Notes: generated from the letters alone by a model not told the origin. A stretch of 64,000 nucleotides of DNA from Betaproteobacteria bacterium (GCA_027492485.1 JAPUER010000007.1:1-64000); one strand, 5' to 3'; positions 29,308 through 38,860 are shown, numbered from the stretch's first letter. Translations and numbers: made by a program.

Positions 29308-29708
29308 TTCTCCCCCCGCAGGATCGTGTGACGGACAACAGCGCGGCTGTTCGGATCCCGTGCGTCGCATCGCGCCTCAACTCACAGGCGGTAACTTACG
29401 AGGCTTCAGCTAGCTCTTTTTTCAGCATATCGACATAAACATCTTTTTGTCAATGCCAACGGCATGATGTATGTCAACCCCATCAAACATCGAACGAGTC
29501 CGGTGTCGGCATCGGGTGTGTTTGAACCGGACAACCATTGGACTGACGGACTCAGGATGATCGGCGTTTAGCCGCCAAACGTTTATCCCGGCTCAGGACG
29601 AACGGAATTCGTGCTTCATCGAGCCCGTTCAACAACTGACACGGCCTAGCGGTTCCGGACACGATCCGTCAACGAGCTCGGCTTGACGATCACCGCGTCG
29701 GGAAAACG
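29308..29708. other. Upstream region of the RHS toxin gene
   Basis: This 401-bp gap separates ridA (stop at 29709) from the toxin gene. Its left part is AT-rich and carries the promoter given at 29424-29453. The right 250 bp shows no gene or strong hairpin. Confidence 0.5.
29424..29453 (-). promoter_or_regulatory. Sigma-70 type promoter of the toxin gene
   Basis: The minus strand has a consensus TTGACA (29453-29448), an 18-base spacer and TATGCT (29429-29424). This leaves a leader of about 110 bases before the toxin ATG at 29307. Confidence 0.55.
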
Positions 29709-30107
29709 TCACGCCCGATCAGGCAGCACCGCAGTCACTTCGATCTCCACCCTGGCGCGCGCTTCGACCAGCCGCGACACTTCGACGCAGCTCATTGCCG
29801 GGAAGTTGCGGCCCATCACGTCGCGGTAGGCGCTGCCGAGTTCCTTCAACCGCGTTACATACTCGTCGCGATCGGTGATGTACCAGGTCATGCGCACCAT
29901 GTGCTCGGGGCCGGCGCCGCCGGCTTGCAGCACGGCGAGCACGTTGCGCAGCGCCTGCGCGGTCTGCGCGATGAAGTCGTCGCTCTCGAACTGCTGCCGG
30001 CCGTTCCAGCCGATCTGACCGCCGACGAAAATCATGGTGCCGCGGGCGGCGATGCCGTTGGCGTAACCCTTTGGCGGCAGCCAGTCGGGGGGTTGCAGCA
30101 GTTTCAT
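29709..30107 (-). CDS. RidA-family protein (enamine/imine deaminase)
   Basis: The 132-residue protein has the YjgF/YER057c/UK114 fold features: an early GIAARGTMIFVGGQIGWNG, a central QTAQALRNVLAVLQAGGAGP, and ARVEIEVTAVL carrying the Arg that RidA proteins use to bind the carboxylate of enamine intermediates. RidA proteins hydrolyse reactive enamines or imines to ketones and ammonia. It is the last gene of the aromatic operon and overlaps the CoA ligase by four bases (ATGA). There it could remove the amino group from a ring-reduced anthranilate intermediate. Confidence 0.88.
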   Translation of the reverse strand: MKLLQPPDWLPPKGYANGIAARGTMIFVGGQIGWNGRQQFESDDFIAQTAQALRNVLAVLQAGGAGPEHMVRMTWYITDRDEYVTRLKELGSAYRDVMGRNFPAMSCVEVSRLVEARARVEIEVTAVLPDRA

Positions 30108-31753
30108 GAACGTTTTTCCCCAGGCGTTGCGGTTGTCGCGGCCACGGCCGATGCTCTGCGCTCCATTTCACGCAGCCGATGGCGTTGCAGCTTGCCAGTC
30201 TCGGTGCGCGGCAGCGTGGCGACGAATTCGATCTGGCGCGGATACTTGTACGGCGCCAGATTGGCCTTGACGAAATCCTGCAGGGCTGTGCGCATGGCGT
30301 CGCCCGCTGCTGCGGCATCTTTCAGCACGACGAACGCTTTGACCAGCATCCCGCGCTCCTCGTCCGCCTTGCCGATCACGGCGCATTCGGCGACCGCCTC
30401 GTGCAGTGCCAGGCAATTCTCAACTTCGGGGCCAGCGACGTTGTAGCCGGCGGTGATGATCATGTCGTCGTCGCGGGCTTGATAGTAGAAATAGCCATCG
30501 GCGTCCATCACGAACGAATCGCCCGGATAGTTCCAGCCATCGACGACATACTTTTTTTGCCGCGGTTCGTCGAGGTATTTGCAGCCGGTCGGGCCGACCA
30601 CGGCGAGCTTGCCGACGCTGCCGTGCGCCACGGGCCGCCCGGCGTCGTCGACGACCCTGGCGTGATAACCGGGAACGACGGTGCCGATGGCGCCGCGGCG
30701 GACGTCCTCCGGTCGGCTGGAAATGAAAATGTGGAATAGCTCAGTGGCGCCGATGCCGTCCAGCATTTCGATCCCGCTTGCCTGCTTCCACAATTGCCGC
30801 GTCGCATCGGGCAGCGCCTCACCCGCACTGACGCAGATGCGTAGCGTCGGCAGCTTCGTCTGCGCTGCAAACGCCGCCATGCGCCGGTAGAACGTCGGCG
30901 CGGTGTAGCAGATGGTGGCGCCGACGCGGCGGATGGTCTCCACCAGCGACTCCGGCGTGTAGCCGCCATCGGGAAAGTAGACGCTGGCGCCCGCCCACAT
31001 CGGAAACACCAGCAGGCCGCCGAGGCCAAAGGTGAACGCCAGCGGCGGTGAGCCGACCACGATGTCCGCAGGCGTTGCCCGCAACACGTGGCGCGGCCAG
31101 GCCTCGCAGGCGGCCAGCAGGTCACGGTGGGTATGCAACGCGGCCTTCGGCGTACCCGTGGTGCCGCTGGTGAAAGCCATCAGCGCAACATCGTCGCCAT
31201 CGGTCTTCGCCGCCGGGCAGTCGGTGCCCTTGCCAGCCGCGCGAACGTTCAGTTCGTCGAAACCGAGGATGGTCTTCAGCATCGGGCACTCGCGCTGCGC
31301 GGCGACCAGTTCGTCCAGCAACCCATCGGCGCAGAGCGCAAAGTCGATGTCGCCCTTCTGAATCACCGCAGCAAGCTCGCGCGCCCGCAACAGTGGCATG
31401 GTCGCTACCGCAATCAGCCCGGCTTTCACGGTAGCGAGCCAGCCAATCGCCATGTCGATGCTGTTGCGGCCACGCAGCAGCACGCGATTGCCGGTCAGCA
31501 ATCCAAAGTCCTCGGTCAGCGCGCGGGCCGTCTGGTTCACACGGTCGAGTACCTGGGCGTAGGTCAGCACGCCGCGGGCATCGCGCAACAGCACGCGGTC
31601 GCCGTGACCACGCGCGACATGGCGGTCCAGCAGTTCCACCACGGCGTTGAGCCGGTCCGGCAACCGCAGTTCGGGCAGTTCGTAGACCATCCGCGGCAGG
31701 TCGGCCACGGCGGGCATGCGGTCGTGCACGAAGCGGTCGATTTGCGTGCTCAT
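30104..31753 (-). CDS. abmG: Aryl-CoA ligase, probably 2-aminobenzoate-CoA ligase
   Basis: This 549-residue acyl-adenylate-forming enzyme has the phosphate loop FTSGTTGTPKAALHTH, the adenylate motif DGIGATELFHIF, the YYQARDDDMIITAGYNV hinge and the catalytic Lys near the C-terminus (PRTETGKLQRHRLR). The sequence style is that of benzoate-CoA ligases. Beside an ACMR-type monooxygenase/reductase it most likely activates anthranilate with CoA and ATP as the first step of the pathway; salicylate or benzoate remain possible. It starts three bases after the acyl-CoA dehydrogenase stop codon. Confidence 0.85.
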   Translation of the reverse strand: MSTQIDRFVHDRMPAVADLPRMVYELPELRLPDRLNAVVELLDRHVARGHGDRVLLRDARGVLTYAQVLDRVNQTARALTEDFGLLTGNRVLLRGRNSIDMAIGWLATVKAGLIAVATMPLLRARELAAVIQKGDIDFALCADGLLDELVAAQRECPMLKTILGFDELNVRAAGKGTDCPAAKTDGDDVALMAFTSGTTGTPKAALHTHRDLLAACEAWPRHVLRATPADIVVGSPPLAFTFGLGGLLVFPMWAGASVYFPDGGYTPESLVETIRRVGATICYTAPTFYRRMAAFAAQTKLPTLRICVSAGEALPDATRQLWKQASGIEMLDGIGATELFHIFISSRPEDVRRGAIGTVVPGYHARVVDDAGRPVAHGSVGKLAVVGPTGCKYLDEPRQKKYVVDGWNYPGDSFVMDADGYFYYQARDDDMIITAGYNVAGPEVENCLALHEAVAECAVIGKADEERGMLVKAFVVLKDAAAAGDAMRTALQDFVKANLAPYKYPRQIEFVATLPRTETGKLQRHRLREMERRASAVAATTATPGEKRS

Positions 31754-31756
31754 GCC

Positions 31757-32959
31757 TCACTTCTCCCGTGCATTGGCGGTGCCCGTGCTTGCCAGCACAT
31801 GTTTGCCGATGATCAACTGCTGCACCTCGGTCGCACCTTCGTAGATGCGCAGCGAGCGGATGTCGCGATAGAGCGATTCGACCTTGCTGCCCACCATCAC
31901 GCCGAGGCCGCCATGCATCTGGAGTGCGGCGTCGATCACGCGCTGCGCGTTCTCGGTCGCGATCATCTTGGCCATCGCCGGCTCGGCGGTGATGCGCTCG
32001 CCGCTGTTTTTGCGCACTGCGTCGTCGCGCAGCCAGGCAGCGCGATAGGTCAGCAAGGCGCCGGCATCCGTGTCGGCTGCCATCTGTCCGAGCTTTGCCT
32101 GCGTCAACTGGAAGTCGGCCAGCGTGTGCCCGAACATGCGGCGCTGCTGCGCATGCTGCGTCGCCTCCGCCAGCGCACGACGGGCAAAGCCCAGCGCCGC
32201 GCCCGCCACCGATGCACGAAAGATGTCGAGCGTCTGCATCGCGAGCTTGAAGCCGGCGTTCAACGTCCCCAGCAGCGCAGCATCAGGCACTGCGCAGTTG
32301 TGCAGCCGCACGCTCGCCAGCGGGTGCGGTGCCATCACCGCGATGTGCCGGCTGTCGTCGAGCCCGGCCGCATTGGCGTCAACGATGAACGCGCTAATGC
32401 CGCGGGTGCCGGCATCCGCTTCGGTCTTGGCGAACACGCAGTAGAAGTCGGCAATGCCGCCGTTGCTGATCCAGGTTTTTTCGCCGTTGAGCACCCAGCC
32501 ATCGGCGGTCCTGGTAGCGTCGGTCGACAGCGCCCCGGCGTCGGAGCCGGCTCCGGGTTCCGAGAGTGCGAAAGCGGCAATCTTCTCGCCTTTCGCAACA
32601 GCATTTAGGTAGCGGCCTTTCTGTTCTGCGCTTCCGGCCAGCGTGATCGCACCGCTGCCCAGGCCCTGCATTGCGAACGCGAAATCCGCGAGCGGCGAGT
32701 AAAAGGCGAGCGTTTCGCGCAGCACGACGAGGGCGCGCGAGTCGAGCGCGTCCAGTGCGCCGCCATACGCCGCCGGCACACACCAGCGCAGGAAGCCGGC
32801 ATCGCCCAGCGCCTTCACCCAGGCGCGACACGCGGCACGATCATCGGTTTCGTCGATGCGCGGCGCCGTCGCGGCGGCCCAGGCAGCGACCGCTTTGCCG
32901 AGCTCGCGGTGGGTGGCGTCGAAAAATGGCAGTGACAAATGAGACTGGTCCGGCTGCAT
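31757..32959 (-). CDS. Acyl-CoA dehydrogenase of the aromatic operon
   Basis: This 400-residue FAD enzyme has the family signatures [15 protein letters not shown] and [17 protein letters not shown], the [20 protein letters not shown] segment, and the C-terminal catalytic region [20 protein letters not shown], where Glu of YEGA is the likely base. In the operon it would oxidise an alicyclic CoA thioester after ring reduction. The frame is open to 33268, but the ATG at 32959 ([13 protein letters not shown]) gives a full-length enzyme. Its AGAGGGG ribosome-binding site lies inside a REP-like element. Confidence 0.9.
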   Translation of the reverse strand: MQPDQSHLSLPFFDATHRELGKAVAAWAAATAPRIDETDDRAACRAWVKALGDAGFLRWCVPAAYGGALDALDSRALVVLRETLAFYSPLADFAFAMQGLGSGAITLAGSAEQKGRYLNAVAKGEKIAAFALSEPGAGSDAGALSTDATRTADGWVLNGEKTWISNGGIADFYCVFAKTEADAGTRGISAFIVDANAAGLDDSRHIAVMAPHPLASVRLHNCAVPDAALLGTLNAGFKLAMQTLDIFRASVAGAALGFARRALAEATQHAQQRRMFGHTLADFQLTQAKLGQMAADTDAGALLTYRAAWLRDDAVRKNSGERITAEPAMAKMIATENAQRVIDAALQMHGGLGVMVGSKVESLYRDIRSLRIYEGATEVQQLIIGKHVLASTGTANAREK

Positions 32960-32963
32960 CGTG

Positions 32964-33000
32964 CCCCTCTCCCTAACCCTCTCCCACAAGGGGCGAGAGA
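32964..33000. repeat. Family A REP-like element providing a ribosome-binding site
   Basis: CCCCTCTCCCTAACCCTCTC followed by a CCACAAGGGG turn fills nearly all of the 50-bp gap between the enoyl-CoA hydratase stop codon and the acyl-CoA dehydrogenase start. Read on the minus strand, its GAGAGGGG end is the only purine-rich box before the dehydrogenase ATG. Confidence 0.7.
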
Positions 33001-33009
33001 ACAATAAAC

Positions 33010-33864
33010 TTAGTTGCCCTCGAACACCGGTTTCTGCTTCGCCGCGAATGCGTGATAAGCGCGGTGAAAGTCCTGCGTCTGCATGCAGATCGCCTGCGCC
33101 TGGGCTTCGGCTTCGATGGCCTGCTCGATCGTCATCGACCATTCCTGATTGAGCATGGTCTTGGTCATGCCGTGCGCGAAGGTCGGACCGGCGACCAGCG
33201 AGTCGGCCAGCGACCGCGCCGCCGCCGGCAGGGCGTCCGCGGCGTGCAGCGCATTGAAGAAACCCCACGCCAGCCCCTCGTCCGCCGTCATCGCACGACC
33301 GGTGAACAGCAGCTCCGACGCCCGTCCCTGCCCGATCATGCGCGGCAGCAGCGCACAGGCTCCCATGTCGGCGCCGGCCAGACCAACGCGGGTGAACAGG
33401 AAAGCCGCCTTCGCGCCGGGCGTGCCGAGCCGGAAATCACTGGCCAGCGCCACCATCGCCCCGGCGCCGGCGCAGATGCCGTCGATCGCGGCGATCACCG
33501 GCTGCGGGCACTGGCGGATCGCACGCACCAGATCGCCCGTCATGCGGGTAAAGGCAAGCAGTTCCGGCATCGACATCTTCGTCAACGGGCCAATGATCTC
33601 GTGCACGTCGCCGCCGGAGCAGAAGTTGCCGCCCTCGCCGCCAACGATCACCGCCTTGATGTCGGTGGCGTAGACCAGATCGCGGAACAGGTCGCGCAGC
33701 TCGGCATAGGAATCGAAGGTCAGCGGGTTCTTGCGCTCGGGGCGATTGAGGGTGATCTCGGCGATGCGTTTCCCGGCCTCGCCACGACAGGCGAAGTGAA
33801 AGTGCTTCGCCCGATAGTCGGCCAGCGCCCGGAAGCCGGGTGCCATTGGATTGTCGGCGCGCAT
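33010..33864 (-). CDS. Enoyl-CoA hydratase/isomerase family protein of the aromatic operon
   Basis: This 284-residue crotonase-fold enzyme has [15 protein letters not shown], the first oxyanion-hole segment [13 protein letters not shown], the second [20 protein letters not shown], and the active-site region [20 protein letters not shown]. It likely hydrates, or hydrolytically opens, a ring-reduced cyclohexene-carbonyl-CoA in the anthranilate pathway. The ATG at 33864 overlaps the MarR stop codon by one base (TGATG), which fixes the start and implies coupling. Confidence 0.88.
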   Translation of the reverse strand: MRADNPMAPGFRALADYRAKHFHFACRGEAGKRIAEITLNRPERKNPLTFDSYAELRDLFRDLVYATDIKAVIVGGEGGNFCSGGDVHEIIGPLTKMSMPELLAFTRMTGDLVRAIRQCPQPVIAAIDGICAGAGAMVALASDFRLGTPGAKAAFLFTRVGLAGADMGACALLPRMIGQGRASELLFTGRAMTADEGLAWGFFNALHAADALPAAARSLADSLVAGPTFAHGMTKTMLNQEWSMTIEQAIEAEAQAQAICMQTQDFHRAYHAFAAKQKPVFEGN

Positions 33865-34352
33865 CAGGCGTCCTCCGTCAGTGCTTCGTTTTGCGATTGA
33901 TTCAGGTGCTGCTTGACCTTGCCGAGCAGCTTGTAGAACGTGTCCATCTCGCGCTGGCTGAGGCCGCCGAGGGCGTCGGCGATCCAGCGTTCGTGTTCGT
34001 GCGCCATGTCGGCAAAGGCCTTGCGCCCGGCCGCCGTCAGGCGGATCAGCAAGGCCCGGCGATCGCCTTCCACTGGCGCGCGCTGCACCATGCCTTCGGC
34101 TTCGAGCTGGTCGGTAATGCCGGTCACATTGCCGCCGGTCACCATCAAGCGGCGCGACAACTCGTTCATTTTGAGCCCCTCGGGCACGCGTTCGAGCTGT
34201 GCCATCAGGTCGAAGCGCGGCAAGGTCGTTTCGAACTGCTCGCGCAGCCGCGTGCGCACGCGCTGCTCGATCAGTTGCGTGCAAGTCAACATGCGCAGCC
34301 ACAGCCGCAATTCGTCGCCGTGGTCGGCATGCAAGCGTGCTTCTAGATCCAT
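33864..34352 (-). CDS. MarR-family regulator of the aromatic operon
   Basis: The 162-residue protein has the MarR winged helix: [20 protein letters not shown] as helix-turn-helix and [20 protein letters not shown] as wing, flanked by dimerisation helices. MarR proteins often repress aromatic catabolic genes until a CoA thioester or acid ligand binds. It sits inside the operon it probably controls; its start overlaps the SDR stop codon (TGATG) and its stop overlaps the hydratase start. A dyad over a promoter upstream of the operon (37761-37790) is a candidate operator. Confidence 0.9.
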   Translation of the reverse strand: MDLEARLHADHGDELRLWLRMLTCTQLIEQRVRTRLREQFETTLPRFDLMAQLERVPEGLKMNELSRRLMVTGGNVTGITDQLEAEGMVQRAPVEGDRRALLIRLTAAGRKAFADMAHEHERWIADALGGLSQREMDTFYKLLGKVKQHLNQSQNEALTEDA

Positions 34353-35263
34353 CAAATCTCCCCGCCGGACACGCTGATTGCCTGCCCGTTGATCGACTCG
34401 GCACCGGGGCTTACCAGCCACAGCACGGCGTTCGCCACCTGCGCCGGCGTCACCAGTTGCGCCTGCGGATTGCCGCGCGCCAGCTCGGCCCGTGCAGCTT
34501 CGGCATCGCGCCCAGTCTTGGCCGCTATGTTGGCGACCGCTGCGGCGACGATGTCGGTATCGGTGTAGCCGGGGCACACCGCGTTGACGGTGACCCGTCG
34601 CCGTGCCCATTCCTGCGCCAGCGCCCGCGTCAGGCCGAGCACACCGTGCTTGGCCGCGCAGTAGGCGGCAACGTAGGCATAGCCCTTGAGCGCCGCCGTG
34701 CTGGCGACGTTGACGACATGGCGCCATGCTCCGTCCGCCGCTGCCGCCATTGGCAACCCGGCAGCGAAGGCCTGGGTGCAGAGCCAGACGCCCTTGAGAT
34801 TGATATCCAGCAGTCGCTGGAATTGTTCGACCGGGGTCTTTGCAAACGGCGCGCTCTCGGCAACGCCGGCGTTGTTGATCAGGATGTCGACCGGGCCATT
34901 GGCCGCACGCGCCGCGGCGAAGGCGGCATTGACCGACGCCTCATTCGCGACATCGACCACAGCGGAAAACAGACGTTGTTTCGTACCCTCCGTCCCCTGT
35001 GGGAGCGGGCTTGCCCGCGATTCTCCGGTGGCACTCGAGGCTTCGCGGGCAAGCCCGCTCCTACAGGCGATTCGCTCATCGAGCCGCACCTGCAACGCGG
35101 CGACAGCGGCATCCAGGCGTGCCGCGTCGCGCGCCATGACGGTCACGCTGGCACCGGCGTCCACCAGCGTCTGCGCGATCGCCAGGCCAATGCCGCGCGA
35201 TCCGCCGGTGACGACGGCATGCTTTCCGGCGAGGGCGCGTGCTGTGACCCCAGCCACGCTCAT
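34352..35263 (-). CDS. SDR-family dehydrogenase with an in-frame REP-like insertion
   Basis: This 303-residue short-chain dehydrogenase has TGGSRGIG (19-26), NNAG (130-133) and the catalytic YCAAK motif, and should oxidise a hydroxyacyl-CoA intermediate with NAD(P). Residues about 63-95 (including [20 protein letters not shown]) are not SDR sequence: they are the translation of the REP-like palindrome at 34996-35067, inserted after a helix and before the VDVANEAS strand. Without it the length would be the usual 265-270. The start overlaps the upstream stop codon as ATGA. Confidence 0.88.
   Translation of the reverse strand: MSVAGVTARALAGKHAVVTGGSRGIGLAIAQTLVDAGASVTVMARDAARLDAAVAALQVRLDERIACRSGLAREASSATGESRASPLPQGTEGTKQRLFSAVVDVANEASVNAAFAAARAANGPVDILINNAGVAESAPFAKTPVEQFQRLLDINLKGVWLCTQAFAAGLPMAAAADGAWRHVVNVASTAALKGYAYVAAYCAAKHGVLGLTRALAQEWARRRVTVNAVCPGYTDTDIVAAAVANIAAKTGRDAEAARAELARGNPQAQLVTPAQVANAVLWLVSPGAESINGQAISVSGGEI
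34996..35067. repeat. Family B REP-like palindrome inside the SDR gene
   Basis: CCTGTGGGAGCGGGCTTGCC with CGCG, and the matching inverted arm CGCGGGCAAGCCCGCTCCTA with CAGG, flank a spacer of about 20 bases; only one base of the long stem differs. The whole element is a multiple of three bases long and keeps the SDR reading frame open. Confidence 0.85.
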
Positions 35264-37722
35264 TGCTCCAGTTGCCTGGCGGCGACCTCGGCGGCGGAAA
35301 GTCCCGCCATCGCCGCGGTCACCGCTTTTTCTTTCGCCAGATTGCGATAGAGCTGATCGCGGCCGCTCAGATACTGCTTCGGCCACGGCACGTCGACGCT
35401 GCCGAGTTTCGCCGCTTCGTGCAGCGTCCATGCCGGATCCGCCAGATGCGGGCGCGCTACGGCGCAGAGGTCGGCGCGACCTGCCGCGATGATGCTGTTG
35501 GCTTGATCGCCGTCGGTGATCGCGCCGACCGCAATGGTGCGGATGCCCACCTCGTTGCGGATGCGGTCGGCGAACGGCGTCTGGTACATGCGGCCATACA
35601 CCGGTTTCGCCTCGCGCGTGGTCTGCCCGGACGACACGTCGATGAAATCGGCGCCGGCTTCCTTGAACAGGCGTGCGATGGCCACCGCGTCGTCCGCCGT
35701 GTTGCCGCCGGGCGCCCAGTCGTGGGCGGAGATGCGCACGCTCATCGGCAGCTGCTCCGGCCACACCGCGCGCACGGCGCGGAACACTTCCAGCGGATAG
35801 CGACAGCGATTGTCGAGGCTACCGCCATATTCGTCGTCGCGAAGATTGGTCAGCGGGCAGATGAAGCTGGACAGCAGATAGCCGTGCGCGCAGTGCAGCT
35901 CCAGCCAGTCGAAACCGGCCATCGCCGCGCGCATCGCCGCTTCGACGAACTGCCCGGTGACGCGGTGCATATCGTCGCGCGTCATCGCTTTCGGCACCTG
36001 ATTCTGCGCGCCGTAAGGCACGGCGCTGGCGGACAACAGCGGCCAATTGCCCTCCGTCAACGGCTCGTCGCTTGCCTGCCAGCCCGGCTGCGTCGAGCCC
36101 TTGGCGCCGCTATGTCCGATCTGCATGCCGATTTTCGCGTCGCTCGACGCGTGCACGAAATCGACGATGCGGCGCCAGGCCAGCATCTGCTCGTCGGTCC
36201 AGAGACCGGGGCAGCCCGGCGTAATGCGCCCTTCCGGCGACACGCAGGTCATCTCGGCAAACACCAGCGCCGCGCCGCCCAGCGCGCGGGCACCCAGATG
36301 CACCAGATGAAAATCCTGCGGCACGCCGTCGACGGCAGAGTACATCGCCATCGGCGAAACGACGATGCGATTGTTGAGCGTCACGCTGCGCGCCTGCAGC
36401 GGCAGCAGCATCGGCAGCGTCGGGCAAGCCCCTCTCCCTTGAGGGGAGAGGGGTTGGGGAGAGGGTGACGGTTGCCGCGACAACATCGGTTGCTCGCCCG
36501 GCACGTCTGCCCCCTCTCCCCCTGCCCCTCTCCCACGCGGGGAGAGGGGAGCAGCGGCCAGCCATTGCTCGTACCCTCCGACCCATCGTCCATCGCGCAC
36601 CCGCAGGTTCTCGTGGCTGATCCGCTGCGATCTTGTCAGCAGCGAATAGGTGAACTGCTCGGCGTCCATGCCGGTATAGCGCTCGACGTTCTCGAACCAC
36701 TCCATCGAGTTGCGCGCCGAGTTCTGGATTTTCAGCACTTCGACGCCGCGCACGGCCTCATAGTCGGCCAGCGTCGCGTGCATGTCGGCGCTGCCGTGCC
36801 GCTGGATCGAATTGGCCAGCTCGATCGCGTCCTCCAGTGCCAGCTTGGTGCCCGAGCCGATCGAGAAATGCGCCGTGTGCGACGCATCGCCCATCAGCAC
36901 CACCGGCGTGTCGCCGTTCCAGTGCACCCAGGATTTGCAGATCACGCGCGGAAAGCGGATCCAGATCGCGGAGCCGCGCAGGTGGCTGGCATTGCTCAGC
37001 AAGGCATGGCCATCGAGATACTTTGCGAACAGCCGCTCGCAGAAGGCCACCGCCTCTGCCTGTTCCATCCGGTCGAGGCCGTGTGCCTGCCACACCGGCT
37101 CCGGCGTCTCGACGATGAAAGTGGAGGTGTCGCCGTCGTAGCGATAGGCGTGCGCCTGAAACCAGCCGTGCTCGGTCTTTTCGAACGCGAAGGTGAAGGC
37201 GTCGAACGTCTTTTTGGTACCGAGCCACACGAAGCGGCACAGCCGGGTGTCGATGTCGGGCTGATAGGTGGCGCTGTAGCGGGTACGGATGCGGCTGTTG
37301 AGGCCGTCGGAAGCGATCACCAGATCGGCGCCGAACGCCGCGGCTGCCGCCTGATCGTCGGCGACGTCGGTCTCGAACACCAGCTCGACGCCCAGCGCCT
37401 GGCAGCGCGCCTGCAGGATGTTCAGCAGCCGCTTGCGACCGATGCCGCAGAAGCCGTGACCGGTGGTGCGCACCGTGCGGTCCTTGAAATGAACGTCGAT
37501 GTCGTCCCAGTGATTGAAGGCATCGCTGATTTCGCGCGCCGTGACCGGATCGGCAAGCTGCAGGTTGCCGAGCGTCTGGTCGGAGAACACCACGCCCCAG
37601 CCGAAAGTGTCGAACGGCCGGTTGCGCTCGACGACGCGGATCACGTTGGCAGGGTTCTGCAGCTTCATCAGCAGCGCGAAGTAAAGGCCCGCCGGGCCAC
37701 CGCCGATGCACAGGATACGCAT
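35260..37722 (-). CDS. abmA: ACMR-type fused FAD monooxygenase / old yellow enzyme
   Basis: The 820-residue protein joins a flavin monooxygenase (residues 1-about 390: [19 protein letters not shown]-binding loop, [15 protein letters not shown]) to an old-yellow-enzyme reductase (about 435-800: [44 protein letters not shown]). This is the layout of 2-aminobenzoyl-CoA monooxygenase/reductase, which hydroxylates then reduces the ring of anthraniloyl-CoA; the related label is salicylyl-CoA 5-hydroxylase. Residues about 392-431 between the halves are the translation of two REP-like palindromes. It is the first gene of the operon. Confidence 0.9.
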   Translation of the reverse strand: MRILCIGGGPAGLYFALLMKLQNPANVIRVVERNRPFDTFGWGVVFSDQTLGNLQLADPVTAREISDAFNHWDDIDVHFKDRTVRTTGHGFCGIGRKRLLNILQARCQALGVELVFETDVADDQAAAAAFGADLVIASDGLNSRIRTRYSATYQPDIDTRLCRFVWLGTKKTFDAFTFAFEKTEHGWFQAHAYRYDGDTSTFIVETPEPVWQAHGLDRMEQAEAVAFCERLFAKYLDGHALLSNASHLRGSAIWIRFPRVICKSWVHWNGDTPVVLMGDASHTAHFSIGSGTKLALEDAIELANSIQRHGSADMHATLADYEAVRGVEVLKIQNSARNSMEWFENVERYTGMDAEQFTYSLLTRSQRISHENLRVRDGRWVGGYEQWLAAAPLSPRGRGAGGEGADVPGEQPMLSRQPSPSPQPLSPQGRGACPTLPMLLPLQARSVTLNNRIVVSPMAMYSAVDGVPQDFHLVHLGARALGGAALVFAEMTCVSPEGRITPGCPGLWTDEQMLAWRRIVDFVHASSDAKIGMQIGHSGAKGSTQPGWQASDEPLTEGNWPLLSASAVPYGAQNQVPKAMTRDDMHRVTGQFVEAAMRAAMAGFDWLELHCAHGYLLSSFICPLTNLRDDEYGGSLDNRCRYPLEVFRAVRAVWPEQLPMSVRISAHDWAPGGNTADDAVAIARLFKEAGADFIDVSSGQTTREAKPVYGRMYQTPFADRIRNEVGIRTIAVGAITDGDQANSIIAAGRADLCAVARPHLADPAWTLHEAAKLGSVDVPWPKQYLSGRDQLYRNLAKEKAVTAAMAGLSAAEVAARQLEQ
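36428..36550. repeat. Inverted pair of family A REP-like elements in the ACMR linker
   Basis: The first element (36428-36468) has CCCCTCTCCC/GGGGAGAGG with tail TTGGGGAGAGGGTGA; the second (36510-36550) is oriented oppositely, with CTCTCCC/GGGAGAGG arms. Together they fill the interdomain linker of the fused enzyme in frame, which therefore reads [13 protein letters not shown] and [11 protein letters not shown]. Confidence 0.85.
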
Positions 37723-38019
37723 GTCGATCCGCCTTCATCCGTCAATTTACGCGATGAACGAATTGTTTAGGTTTAAAGCAATTGCGTCAATGTTGATCTG
37801 AATCTGAATACAGCTTTTATGGTCAAACGTATGTTTTATAAGGCATGGAGGCTAATAGTGTCACTAGTCGACTTTATGAAAAATCTATCGTCAAGCCCTG
37901 TACAGCTGCGCGTAATGTCAAAAAGTCGTAAATCAACAATGCATTTGAATCGCATCCAAAAAAATGCCACATAACCCGTGCTACACTTATTTTTCGCTTG
38001 ACCCGGCAAGGCGACGATC
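37723..38019. other. Divergent AT-rich region between the aromatic operon and vapBC
   Basis: This 297-bp gap is visibly AT-richer than its surroundings. The left end carries a promoter and dyad for the aromatic operon (37761-37790); the right end must carry the vapBC promoter, but I could not choose a convincing box. No gene is seen. Confidence 0.5.
37761..37790 (-). promoter_or_regulatory. Promoter of the aromatic operon with overlapping dyad
   Basis: On the minus strand TTGACG (37790-37785) and AACAAT (37767-37762) are 17 bases apart, 40 bases upstream of the ACMR ATG. AATTG (37761-37765) and CAATT (37779-37783) form an inverted repeat that covers the -10 box and spacer. This is where a MarR repressor would be expected to bind. 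Confidence 0.45.
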
Positions 38020-38325
38020 ATGACCAATCTCACCCTCACCATCGACGAAACCCTGCTGCGCAAGGCCCGCATCAAGGCGCTTGAACGCGGCACGAGCGTC
38101 AACGCGATGGTGCGCGAATTCATCGAGAAGATCGTGGCGGACGACACGCCGGAACAAACGCGGGCGGAGCTGTTCACGCAGATTGTTGAACAGGGAAAGT
38201 TCGCGTCCACCGGGCCGCGCATGACTCGCGAAGAAATGTACGAAGGCGAGCCTCGCTATCAGTACCCACGCCGGAGCGCCGACGCAGCGCCGGCGCCCGA
38301 GACGTCACCGACACCAGGCACCTGA
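38020..38325 (+). CDS. vapB: VapB-like antitoxin
   Basis: The 101-residue protein starts with a ribbon-helix-helix domain (residues 1-45: NLTLTIDETLLRKARIKALE, then RGTSVNAMVREFIEKIV) and continues into a flexible, Pro/Ala-rich C-terminus that would wrap around the toxin. It sits six bases before a PIN-domain gene, the standard order of a VapBC type II toxin-antitoxin pair. The pair normally represses its own promoter in the AT-rich gap upstream. Confidence 0.85.
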   Translation: MTNLTLTIDETLLRKARIKALERGTSVNAMVREFIEKIVADDTPEQTRAELFTQIVEQGKFASTGPRMTREEMYEGEPRYQYPRRSADAAPAPETSPTPGT

Positions 38326-38331
38326 CAAGCA

Positions 38332-38742
38332 GTGGCGGCGTTCCTCGACTCCAACATACTGATTTACGCCGTCGACACGTCGGAGGCCGTGAAGCAGCCC
38401 AAGGCCGTCGCGCTGATTCAGCGCCTTCTCACCGACACTGCGCCCGTCTGCATCTCAACGCAAGTGGCGATCGAATATCTGCGTTGGGTCGGCAATAGCG
38501 GCGCGCCCGCCGACAAGCTGGCGCGCCTGCCCGATCTGCTCACACCGTTCCGCTGTCAGAGCACCTCGATCACGCTCGTCCGCAACGCCTGGGCACTCGC
38601 CGATGCGCACACATTGTCATGGTTTGACGCGTTGATTGTGCAAGCCGCCATCGACGCACGCTGCGACACGCTTTACAGCGAAGATTTGCAGCATGGGCGG
38701 AGGTTTTGGGGGCTCGATGTGGTTAATCCGTTTGTTGACTGA
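38332..38742 (+). CDS. vapC: VapC-like PIN-domain ribonuclease toxin
   Basis: The 136-residue PIN domain has the four acidic metal-binding residues of active VapC: Asp6 in FLDSNILIYAVD, Glu48 in QVAIEYLRW, Asp99 in SWFDALIVQAA and Asp118 in YSEDLQHG. VapC enzymes cleave tRNA or rRNA and are neutralised by VapB. The start is a GTG at 38332, chosen because it gives the usual N-terminus just before the first strand; no Shine-Dalgarno is visible, so it is probably coupled to vapB. Confidence 0.9.
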   Translation: MAAFLDSNILIYAVDTSEAVKQPKAVALIQRLLTDTAPVCISTQVAIEYLRWVGNSGAPADKLARLPDLLTPFRCQSTSITLVRNAWALADAHTLSWFDALIVQAAIDARCDTLYSEDLQHGRRFWGLDVVNPFVD

Positions 38743-38776
38743 GTTTCGCCAAGGGAAACGCTGCATAAGTAGTTTT

Positions 38777-38860
38777 CCGTTCACCCTGAGCCGTCGGCGA
38801 AGGATCTGAATCGCGCATGCAACCGTCAAACCCTTCACTTCGTTCGGGGCGAACGGGGAC
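38777..38860. repeat. Inverted pair of family C REP-like elements
   Basis: CCGTTCACCCTGAGCCGTCG with GCGAAGGATCTGA (38777-38809) and the opposite CCCTTCACTTCGTTCGGGGC with GAACGGGGAC (to 38860) lie between vapC and nadE, which converge here. The same family is present at the left edge of the window. Confidence 0.65.

Noticed and set aside
35260-37722. Two genes joined by a REP-caused frame fusion
   Set aside because: A fused monooxygenase/old-yellow-enzyme protein is the known ACMR architecture, so the fusion is native and only the linker is repeat-derived.
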